64,000 nt of DNA from Hemicordylus capensis (taxonomy: Eukaryota; Chordata; Lepidosauria; Squamata; Cordylidae), in contig NC_069658.1 of the NCBI RefSeq assembly GCF_027244095.1, positions 267,290,687-267,354,686 of the forward strand. The letters run 5' to 3'. Below the pieces are notes generated by a model, which made no database searches, had not been told where the DNA came from, and saw nothing but the letters and a program-made list of their open reading frames with translations. Numbering within the stretch: position 1 is the first letter of the stretch; each line of letters opens with the position of its first letter. Made by a program: the position numbers and the translations under genes. Shown piece by piece: positions 10,193 to 22,100 of this stretch.

Positions 10193-13100
10193 ATGGCGAC
10201 TGTCGTTAGCAAGCTGTCGGTGTCGGAGACCCTGGAAGCTTTCAATGCTATTCTCAGAAAAGTGTCAGGAGACAAAGCTCACGCCTCTGTCTGGTTCAAG
10301 GAGAGCAGCACGCGGAACTTGCGCAGCCGGGACTTCCTAGCTCCGCAAGCTGCCCTGAGGGCCCTGTTCGCGGACGGACAGGTAGGGGCGGGGCCTAAGG
10401 CAAGGGGGCGGGGCATCGAAGACTAGGGGGTTGCCTGCCTCTTACTCGTCTCGCTCCTTTGCCTGAGTTAGTTAATTGCACTGCCTGGACCATGGCTTAG
10501 TCTTGAGTCTGTGGTAAAACACACCAGTCCTCCACCTCCATGGCGCAGTCTCATCTGATATAGGATTGCTGTAATGTATTCCCTTTGTGGTGTTGCTTAG
10601 TTGGGATTCCAGAACAAATCCAGGTGGATAAGCTAGTTGCAAAATAGCAGCTTTGCAAATTTATCAGTTGCTCTTTCTTGTGACCTGAATTTTTCTGTGA
10701 TGGAAGACAATGAAACAGCAGTGAAAACATTTTTTCCTCTATTTGGGGGTTTCCTTTTGTTTTTCCTGGTTGTTATTGTAATAGCTGTTAGAGAGGTAGT
10801 CCTCCTTTTAGTCTATTGCAGCAAAAGGGAAATAGAGGCCTGTGGCACACTGAAGATTAACAAGTGGTATTTGCTTACATAAGATTTATAAAGGTTATGT
10901 TTAAAACTGATTAAAGGCTGTACTAAAGCAGCTATATGGAACATGTTAAGATAACTGCTACTTAATTTTGATTATATACCCTTGCAAACCAGTCACTTCA
11001 TTGTGGATGTATGCAATTTGTGTGTGAATTGTATGTTATTTCTGACCTATCTATCTAAAAAAACAACTTAACAGATGCATTATGACATGATTTTGTGGGT
11101 CTCAGCCCACTTGATCACATGGATGCCCATGTGTTGTCAGTGAGAACATATTATGCCTATTCTGCTTTCTTTTTAGGGCCAGAAAGTACTTTTAAAAATC
11201 CAGGTTTTATCCTGCAAATCTTCTGTTTCTTGTTTGCTGTTAAAGTTCTGTTGTGTTTTGATCTGTTACTGTAAAATACCATTCATATTGATGGGATATA
11301 CATTTGTAAAACAAATAAAATATGGTTTACCTTCAGGTGGCAGAAGTTATTTGTACTACACTATCAGTGTCCATGACACCATACAGAGTTACTTAGGTGA
11401 CACAGACAGATCGCTGCTTCCAAGGAGCTTACAGTCTAAAACAGACAGTGAGGGAAAAACAGAGGGAGGGAGAGGCAAGGATAGAATATGGGCAAATACC
11501 ATTAGATGTACTTAAAGCTTGGTTAATGAGGATTAAAGGGGATAAGCCAAAGATCATATGGAAAATGAGTTTTGGAAAAAGGATTTGTAGATATATTTAC
11601 ATGTGTGTGTATAGAATACTACCAAAAAATGCAATGGCGGGGCAAAATGGCAGAACACAAAACGGAAAAGGCCCCACCTGTGACACTTCTATGCAAAAGC
11701 TCAGTTGTAGTCTAGAAAATCACAATGACCGCAGCTAACACTGGTGATGAAACAGGCTTCCTAGCTTTGCTATGCTAATTGAACCCCTGTCTTGTTCTTG
11801 CTGCAATAGACTAATACAACTACCTCTCTGGACTATATGTTTTCTCTCAATCTGTGTGTATGGATAACAAAGGACAACACTTCATTCATCTGGCAAAGTA
11901 GGCTATAGTCCACAAAAGCTGGTGCTAAAACAAAGACATCAGTGTTAAGGTGCCACATGACATTGTTTTTACCGTGCCTCCTGTGGCCTTCCAGCCCAAT
12001 CCTATACCTGTTTTTTCTGAAGAAAGTCCCAATGAGTTCAGCTACCCCACCCCCAAAGTGTCCCCTAAGACTGGAGCTTAGTTAGTGGTAGGTCTTATAC
12101 AGTCACACAGATTAGGAGTCCCAACCCTTTAACCTAAAGATATGCAGTTATTTGAAAGAACTCTGAAGAAATTGAGGCAGCAGCAATGATGAAAGTCATG
12201 CAATACAGATGGAGATAGGATTCATCTGTGCCTCTCACAGCATGTCTTATGGTCAAATTAGATACTACTAAGTGTGGTCTTTGACCTTGTATTTCTTCTT
12301 CTTCTGTAAATAGCACAGAGTGGGGCATACAAGCCACATTGGAACTACAAGAGGCTGTGGGGCTTTGACTCTGCCCTGAACCAGATCATGCACCACCATG
12401 TGTGCTACTTCTCTTGGTAGCCACTGAAGCTTTTCCCCACAGAGTAAATAGTGCGTGCGCACACAGTGTGCATGGTCTGAACTGGGGCCACAATGGGAGC
12501 AAAGTTCCTCTACCTCCATGCTGTGGACAGTTCAAATCTGGTTTATGCACTGCCATGTGTGCTTATTACATAGAAAGAAAGAAAAATGTAGGGTGAAATG
12601 ACACATTTAAAATAATGAGTAGTTTGACTCTAAGCAAAGCCTGACTTGAGGGTGGTTAGTTCATTTCCTCCAGCACCATGGATGAAATGAATTGCCCTCA
12701 AAGTAGTAATACAAGTCTTGGGACATCTAGAAGTGTTTAGTGATAAAGACCAGGCACTAATTTCTTCTCCAAAATGCATTTAGCTTTAATAGTCCAGCCC
12801 TGATTTCAAGCAGGTTGCCTTTATTTCTACCATGTAGTGGTCTGTTTTGTTTCTGCTCCTAAGCAGCCAATGTTGGGAGGAAGCCAGCATCACTTCTATA
12901 TCTTGCCCTCTGACAGGTTCCTAATGGTGTTATCGAGCGTGTGTTCTCGCTAAAATGCCCAGGGGTGCCTCCCATTGAGAGCTGCCAAAAGGGCCCAGTA
13001 GGACTGACTGTGCAGCTGGAGCGACCCGCAGTCTTTGAGCAGATCCTGAAAGACATTCCTGTGTACACAAGACCTTGCCAGCCAGCCAATGGGCACAGCA

Positions 13101-16100
13101 TCATCCTCAACTGTGTGCCCCTGCACGGTCACAAAGGCCTGGATTCACTCAGCCTCAGTCATCTGAGAGCCATCCTGGTAACGGACCACCTGGCAGGCGT
13201 GCTCCGAGTTCAAGGGTTAGTCGATGGAACTGCTCTTGTTGTCCGTCACTCTGTGTCTCGGGGATTCAGAAGCACATATGGCTGGCTTGCTCGTTTAAAC
13301 ATTTTTCTGCAGAATAAAATGCATGCAAAATGATGTAAACCCCACTATATTCAGTGGGGCTGACTCTGAGGAATGTGTTTGTAGGATTGCAGCCTTAACC
13401 TAGCATCTTCACAATTCAGAGTTGTTTATGTAGCTATGAACATGTTGTGTATTGTAGAGTATTTTCAGATCTTGGGTCTTCTGCCAAATTCTGATTCATG
13501 TTTCTAGTCCTCATTGTTATGGAGGAGGTGTTGAATTGGGAGAGCAGAGACTGCCAAATGCACAGGGGCATTGGACCGATTGTCTACTGACTGGAGAACA
13601 GGACTTTCTAACTTTGCCCACCTTCCCATTTTCTTGCTCCAAGTATTCCCGACTCGGTTCAGCTTAAGATATTTTCCCCAAGACCTGAATTTCTCAACCT
13701 GCATACATCATCCAAGTTAGGCCAGATGTTTATATGGGGTTTTGTTTTTGTTTTTTTGCTTTTAATTTGCTTAACTTCTGCAAGTCATGGGGAGCAGAGC
13801 AGCAAGCTGTGCAGGGCACTGAAGCCCCATGCCCTGACCCCTGGAATTCCAACTCAGCCTCCTCCTGAGAGGAGGAGAGCTGGTGAGGAGAGCTGGTCTT
13901 GTGGTAGCAAGCATGACTTGTCCCCATAGCTATGTAGGGTCTGCCCTGGTTGCATATGAATGGGAGACTTGTTGTGTGAGCACTGCAAGATATTCCCCTC
14001 AGGGGATGGAGCCGCTCTGGGAAGAGGAGAAGGTTCCAAGTTCCCTCCCTGGCAGCATCTCCAAGTTAGGGCTGAGAGAGATTCCTGCCTGCAACCTTGG
14101 AGAAGCCACTGCCAGTCTGTGAAGACAATACTGAGCTAGATAGACCAATGGTCTGACTCGGTATATGGCAGCTTCCTATGTTCCTCCCCTGCCAATGCTG
14201 AGCATTCACCTGGCATCATCCCACACTTACAACACTATTATTGCCTCCATAAGGTCTAAAAACATGCTTTTAAAAATAAAGCTTAAGATTTTGGGGGGTA
14301 ATGAATTCTGCACATGATTAAAAGCACATTTCAGTGCCAGAAGAGGCCTGGAATTGTGCCCTAAAAGGTTTTCTGGTTGGGAAACTGAAGCTGAGATCTG
14401 TACAGGATGTTTCAGCAGAGTCTGGAGTTGAGATTTGAATCTAGGTCTGTGCATTTCTATACAAAGCTGCCTTATATCGGTATAAGGCGTCTTTGTATAG
14501 AAAGGCCAGACCATCCCCTTCTACAGAAATCCTTTTAACTGGAGATGCCAGGGCTTGAACCAAGGGCTACATGCCTGCAAACTGTGTGCTCTCCCACTGA
14601 ATTATGGACCCTCATCTAAACCCAGCCCTTAATTTATCAGACTGTAGTGGCTTTTGAATGGAAAGATTTGCTTCTGTTGTTCACTCTGGCCATTGTATGG
14701 CCAATGCTGAATGATCTTTGCCTTGTAGGATGGATGTCCATCTGGTCCCAGCTTTGGGGGATGAGGAAATCCAGAGGTTCCTGCACCAGCTGCGAGTTGC
14801 GTGGCCTTCAGCTTTGGAAACCTCTCCCAACTCGGAGGATGTTCTAACCATAAAGGAAACCCTTCGACGGTGTCCTTATGCTACACTTGCAGAAACAGAC
14901 CAAAATGAGGCAGTGTATAAACTGCACTTGAAAGGTTTTCTAGAGAAGCAGCAGGAGCAGGAGGGATATGACCCTAACCTGGATGTCTTTCTTGGTAGGT
15001 AATTTATTTTGTTATTTAAATTACATATTTGCCTTATTCATAGGGGCAAATATCCTCACAGCAATAGTCTTGCAAAGTAAGTCATTGTGAATGTTTTAAT
15101 TTCATAGATTTAGGGAAATGAGGCTGGGAAGTTGACTTGCCAAGCAATGAGTGCGTGGCTAATACAGAATTCGAAGCCAGGTCCAAGTTCTATGCTATTA
15201 GTCATTGGCCAGCCAGACATAATGTCAAGAGGAGGGCTGTGGTTGGGTTTGTGGACCAGCCACTTTGAGGCTCAGTTCCATTTTTTTCCATTTTGTTGCA
15301 CCAGACTCTGCACAGAAAGTTCTAAGAAGCAATGGCCCCCACTGCTGTAGAAGTGGACACAGACGGGGTTTATTTTCAGTAATACAAGAAAAGCCCTGCT
15401 GGGTCAGGCCAAGGCCTATCTAGTCCAGCACCCTGTTCTCCACAGTGGCTAACCAAATTCTGAGAATCTTGTCTATTTTTAAGAGTACATTTTTCTAACC
15501 CTCGTTGTTGAGGAGGAGTTGAAATTGTGAGAGCAGCGGCTGCCAGATCCACAGGGGCATTGGACTGGGGAGCTTCCCTCACCAGCCCTGTGGAGAAAGG
15601 GCTCCCCTAGAAACCCTAATCTTCATTCATCCCTTTTAGGTCCCTGGCTTTGAACCTGCATTTGCTCAAGACCAGGAGATCCACTGTATCCCAGTCTGGT
15701 CAAGACCTAACACTCTTCTGCAAATCAAAACTGTCTCACACTGGGATAGAGGCAGTTTAATTATAGTTCTGATAACCTGGCACAAGTGTTAGCCCTGAAA
15801 TCTCCAGCTCCTTGATCTCCCCAGGAACAATAGCCCCTGATCTTCTTTGCCCCTGCTAACTGGGCAAAGAGGCACCTTTTACTGTGGTGATTCTCTTTAT
15901 TTAGTAGGGGGAGAATAACTGGCCCTCTCCACCCCCAGCACAGCATCCCTCCAGTGACTGTTGCTGGTGTCTATCTTATTTTCCTTTGTAGATTGTGAGC
16001 TCTTTGGGGACAGGGTTCTATCTTATTTGTTTGTTACTTCTCTGTGTAAACTGTCCTGAGCCATTTTTGGAAGGGCAGTATAGAAATCCAATTAATAATA

Positions 16101-19100
16101 ATAATAATAGACTGGGTGGTGGGTGCCTTGACAGAGAAGAGAGCCTTAGTTTCCTATTAAGTAACAGTTACTTAGACCTGACCGGAGAAGGGCGAGTCCC
16201 ATCCTCTCTTTCCCTCTTCAATGTGGGCAGCTTGAAAAGTCTGCTCATGACGAATAGTCCTTGTCTGCTTTTTCCCATCTTAAAGTGGACATGATGCTAT
16301 GACAAAGCTTGAATTTTCGTTCCAGGAGATAGTAAAAATATTGTATGTGCTTGTTATGCCTTTATATTTTCTTCTACCAGCCATGATCCTTGTTCCTCAT
16401 GCTTGAGTGAATATCTTCTTATATTTGGCTTTACTGGTGTGTATACGTGTGTGTGTACTTTGAACACTCTGAGAGGAAGGTCCTCTCCCATGCTGGCCAG
16501 CCGGTCATTCTCCTTGATAAATGAGAGTGAGATAAATCTGGCAAGGTCTCACTCTGCAGAGATGGAGGGTGCTAATAACTCCAGAATGACAATCCAGAGA
16601 GGCACAGGCCCTCCTGAGAGTGCCTTGGGATGAGTTAAGCAAAGGAGGTGGTGGCAGCTACCCGAAAAGGTTCAGGAGTAACTCTGCGTGCAGAACCTCT
16701 AAAAAGCCAAGTGTCCGATCCTGTGGTTCTCCGCAGGCCCAGCTCCTGCTCCAAGTCCTGCTCCATTTCAGTAGATTTAGAGATCCGATAATCTTTTCCT
16801 TCATTTCAGTGATGGAGGAGAAACTACGCCATGTGGCTGAGCTGCAGAATGTGGCCCTGCAATGCACGGTGAGTTGATGGTTGTGAACTCTGCGTACTAG
16901 TGGACTGAAATAACCATCGAGTATGTGTCTATCCGTCTCATATGAGCTGCTGCTCTTCTGCAGGCGATTGCACCAGGTAAATGGTGCGGTGTTGTGCATG
17001 TGGTGAACAATGAAGAGGCATTCCAGCAGCAGAAGGTGGACCTCTTGTGGAAGTTGGTAGCTCCGGAAGCTCTTGCAACCCTACAGGTGAGGAGTGGTCA
17101 TATTTCCTGCTGTGGTGGGTTGCCTTAAAAGTCCGGAGGATCTGTTTCTTTACTGCCTCAGCAAAAAAGCACTTTCTCCCATATATCCGGTCTAGCCTTT
17201 CCCACCAAGTCTTTCTTCTAGCTCTTGCTAAATAAGTGCATCTGTGGAGGGGGGGGGGGAAGGAACATAACCAGTATCTCTAAATCTCTTGGTGCAAAGA
17301 AAGCAGGACATTGATGATGAGAGATGTGTCTGCTCAGTGGGAGAGTCTGACTGGAAGGGAAAGGCACTTGATGTAATGCAAACCATGTCGGAAGGTTGCT
17401 TGTTTCTATTTCTTTCTGTCACTTGGTTCCCTAGAAACATCTCGTCTGTGGGCCCGTGAAAGCCACTAAGTGTTCCACTCCTATGAGCATTCTTCAGTAC
17501 TTCCAGTAAGTCTGCCATTCTTCCTCAGCCTTTTCTCACAGCGAATTCTCTTGCTTCACAAATGATGGAGCACTTTTCCTTCTGTGAGGTTCTGGGCACA
17601 CTGGTGATGGTACACCCTTGCCTGCTGTCCACTTTCTGGACATTGCACAACAGCTGACAGCATGGCAATCACTGTGTTGGCATTACAGCCATTGGATACG
17701 CAGCTGGATTGTGGGGCTGTGTGTGCAAGAACTCACTCCTGTCTTGGGGTAAATAACTTTGCTAAGCAAGGTCTGCCCTGGTTGCATATGAATGGGAGAC
17801 TAGAAGTATGAGCACTGCAAGATATTCCCCTCAGGGGATGGAGCCGCTCTGGGAAGAGCATCAGAAGGTTCCAAGTTCCCTCCCTGGCTTCTCCAAGATA
17901 GGGCTGAGAGAGATTCCTGCCTGCAACCTTGGAGAAGCCGCTGCCAGTCTGTGAAGACAATACGGAGCTAGATAGGCCAATGGTCTGACTCAGTATATGG
18001 CAGCTTCCTATGTTCCTAGTTGTCTGTGTGCTGGGGCTCCTATCATCTGGGTATAGAGATTGGCCTAGCTAAGAATGTACTGAGTAATGGAAAAGCAGGC
18101 TTAGTGGTACTGAGCCAGCAGGATTGTCTAGAGATCCTCCCATCCTCCTGCTATTTGCATTTGTATTCAGCATTTGATGTAGCACCCATGGTGTTGTAGG
18201 TATTATATAGAACACATAATGGGCCTTGCACTGAGGGCTTGCAACCTCTCTTCACTTATTCCTTACAGGCTGCGGCATTCCCAGATGTATGAGGCCTCAA
18301 TGCTGAAGTATGGAGACCTTTCTCAGGGTAATATCTCTGATCATTTGTTAGTGCTGCATTCTTCTCCTTCTTGCTGTTTTTTTGGAAGCTCAGAAGTTTC
18401 CTGAAACTGGCAACGTTGTGGGGATGTTTTTCCTGCTGGGTGGTAGCTTATTTTTGTTGGCAGCGAGGATCTGTTGGATCGGTTGCCCACTTCCATTGCA
18501 TGTCTTGCCCAGCTGCTTGGGAGACATTCTTGTGAGTCTCCTTGAGACTGCCAGTGTTTTTACCCAGCCTCTTTTGGTGGGAGTGCCAGGCCTTTCCTCC
18601 TGGGTCTCCAGGGCCCCTTTACCAAAGGATGACAAGGCCCTCAGCACTCCCTCCACTGAGCTGCTTCATTGGTGATCATGGCTTTCCTTCCTGCAGATGA
18701 AACCTGGACCGAAAACATCAGTGTCCTGACATCAGCTGCCATCCGATTTGAGATGCTGAGCACGGCTCATCAGAATCAGGTGAGCAGAGGGGTCCTGCAG
18801 GCGATCACTGAGAAAGGGACCGGGGCTCTGTGTGGTGGGGTCTTGATGTCAACCGCACAGGGCACTGACTGAGGTTGATGCTTATGTGAGACAAAATTGT
18901 ACATGCCAACCCATTCAACATAAGAGGAGGCTGCTGGTGGAATAATGTTTCATACGTAATTTATTTTGAGTTTTATTTTGACATTTATTTTGAATTTTTA
19001 GCATGGGGTTGGGTTGCAATTTGTGGACTGTAGGATGGTGGCATGTGCAACTCTCTGTATACTTACTAGAGGGGTCTGAAACATGGACTGTAAATAAAGG

Positions 19101-22100
19101 GAGTGGGACGGGTTTAACAAGAGGCCTGGTTCAAGCCATCGTTGCTGGGCATGTGTGAATTCAACCACAGGGCAGAACCCCATTTGAACAGGACCAGTGG
19201 GAGTGCAGGGAAGGGGAGAGTGGGCAGAGCCTGGCAGCTCAGTGCTGGGGAGAGCAGATGAGTGTTGAGAAGTGTAAAAACAGTGAGCGGACTAGAATGG
19301 ACTGAAATAGCTTTTTATGGGCCACGTTTGGCTATGGATGGCTTTAGCACTTATTTCAGGCATCTGGATGTGGTGGGTAGCAAAGAGGAAGAAAGTACAA
19401 AGGAATTGGTGCAATTACTCTTCTGGGGATGTGTTTGCTTTCACACAAGGTCACATTCTGGACAGTGGAAACAGTTGTCTAATGCTTTGCCCATTTTCAT
19501 ATCTCAGAAGGGAGGGCCTGGGCAGTCTTCAGGGGAGGGCAAATGAGGAAGAGCAAGCCTTTCTTGGGAGTGGGGCTAAACTGGCCATTCTCTTTCTGCT
19601 GCTCCCTCAGATTCTCCTGGATTTGGAGACCAGCATCTCTACCAAGGGGACCAAGAGTGGAGCCTTTGTAATGTACAACTGTGCTCGACTTGCCACACTC
19701 TTTGAAACCTACCAGCGGGCAGCAGAGCAAGGTGAGAGCCCTTTCCTCTCGTTGATCATTGAAGCTTGGTGGTAGAGTACATGCTTTGCATGCAGGAAGT
19801 CTCGGGTTCAGTCCCTGGCATCTCTAGGTAGGGCTGGGAAAGATCCCTGTCTGAAGCCCTGGAGAGATTCTGCCAGCCAGCCAGTACAGACTAGACTAGA
19901 CTAGACAGTGCTAGATGTTGTGCAGACAGAGCTCAATGGACCAAGGGTCTAACTCAATATAAGGCAGCTGCATAGGACCCTTACCTGGCTGAGTTGTGCC
20001 TGAATTAGGATCTGAGCTTTGTCCAGACAAACCAAAGTTAGTGCTTAGGTTGTCTAATTCAGGAGGCAAGGAAATGATTTACTGGTTGGCAGAGCCATTA
20101 TTTTTCAAGTTTGTGGGAAGATCTCTGTAGGACCTGGTAAGGTCAGCCTTGGAAGGAGTAAATATTATGCCCTTGAGGCCAACCACTTCCCCAGGCCAAT
20201 GCCTCCCTCAGTTATTCCAAAGACAATCTAGAGGGGGAAGGTCTTCACCTTACTAGAGCTTTGCAGGTGATCTGATGTTATGAATCTGCTTGGCAGTGGT
20301 GAACAGCAGGAAGAGAGAGAGAGGTGATATGAAACATCTTGCCATATGCAGAATCCTGGCACGCTTACATTTTGTAATTGTAGCCCTCATGACATTGGAG
20401 ACAGGCTTTTAACAGGGCATGCCTTGTCTCTCAAAGGCTCAGAAACAACTAAGGGTTTGGATGGTGCTTCCAGTGGTTGAGGGATGGCACATATGCACAG
20501 CCCCTTTTTCATGTTACACAGGTATTGCTTCTCTCCAGAAACAACATGCACCCCAGTACAAATAATACAATGAAAAGTAAGCAACTAGAAACATATACTT
20601 AAATAAGTAAATAAATTTAAAAATATACCTTGATACATGATAAAATAATATAATAATGCAGAGAGTAAATTTTGTTAGTCTATATATGTATATACTCACA
20701 GACACATTGTATATAACGCACACTTCCTCCACTATCCAATTTCTGCCAAAAAACTCCCAATACTGCAAAATCTTGATGTTTGCATTTTGGAATTACAAAC
20801 ATTGAGTTGAGGAATGCTGGCTCAGTTTGCTTTATTTCATAAACCAGATCTAGACATTTTGGTGCAGGAAACCTGACTCCTTCAGTGCAGTTATCTTTGC
20901 AGCACCTAGGTAGCTTGTGCAGATGTTCTTGTATGTATTAGTCAATTTGCTTCGCACTCTGAATAATTCTTCATGCTGCTATGAGTCCAATAACAAACCT
21001 CTGCCCTCCAATTCCAGGTGTGTACCCATCTTTCCCCCTACCTTCAGAGCTGAACTACTCCTTTCTCAGAGAAGAGGTGAGCAATGACGTAAAAAGGGGG
21101 TACAAAGACCCAGACCCGGAGGGCTACATGTGCAGGACTAGCTGAAATATCAGATGTGCTGCAAATTAAAACATAATTTGGATTGGGTGCAGATTGGCTT
21201 GACCAGCTCTCTCATCCAACTCCCTACTGCCGGACAGGCCCCCAGGTACTAGACTTGAACAAATCATCCCATTCCATCCAGACCCCCATGTGCCACAAAC
21301 AGAACAGCCCCTGTATCTCAGAAAGGTGTCTGCAAAGTGGCTGGTGGCCTTTCTGTGTCGGGAATCGTCTTAATGGGTCAGCTACCAGTTGTTTTGTGGG
21401 CTGGGGGAAGAGCATTGTTCCACTGGGACTCACCCAGAGGTTCCTGCTTATTTCCCAGGGTGAATGGCTCTTGTTGTTCAAGAGCATCCTGCCCTTCCAG
21501 GAGGTACTGAGCCAAGTGATGCCGCTCCCCATCTCCAACGGTGGCCTTAGGACCACGGCCAGCACTGAGGCGGTGAGCTGACTTTCTGCAGGGTGGGACG
21601 GCTACTTTCCCTTCTACCAGTTCTCACCTGTTGTGGTGTTTGTGCATTCTCCAGCATATCACGGCATATCTAACTGCCTCCTTTACTGAACTCACTCCTG
21701 GGAATTGAGGGTTTCATTTGCAGGGCAGTCAGCAGGGCACACACTGTAGAAGTGCTCTTAGGTCCTTATTAGGACTCGAGATCCTGTGTAAAGCTAAGAG
21801 CTCTGATTATGAACATGCGTAGTAATACTGACTCTCAATGGCAAGCAGGAGAGGCCAGAACTGCCACCTTATATCATCTCCTGAATAGCTGGAGCACTGA
21901 GAACAGATTCTAGATACTAAGATGTTAAGTATTTCATTAGTTTAGACCAGGCAGAATTGGAATTTTCTTGCTATAGAGTTACTTTGATCTCCTGTACTCA
22001 TTATAGAGGAAACCTGTACAGCCTCTATGGTTTAGTGTGCTGCATTTGATGCTACTGAGCTTGTGAGTAGCGGGACATACTTCTGCATCACACACACACT

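Noticed and set aside
13886-13990. Possible 5S rRNA gene
   Set aside because: Only the internal promoter part resembles 5S rRNA; it continues into a SINE body and tail and recurs five times.
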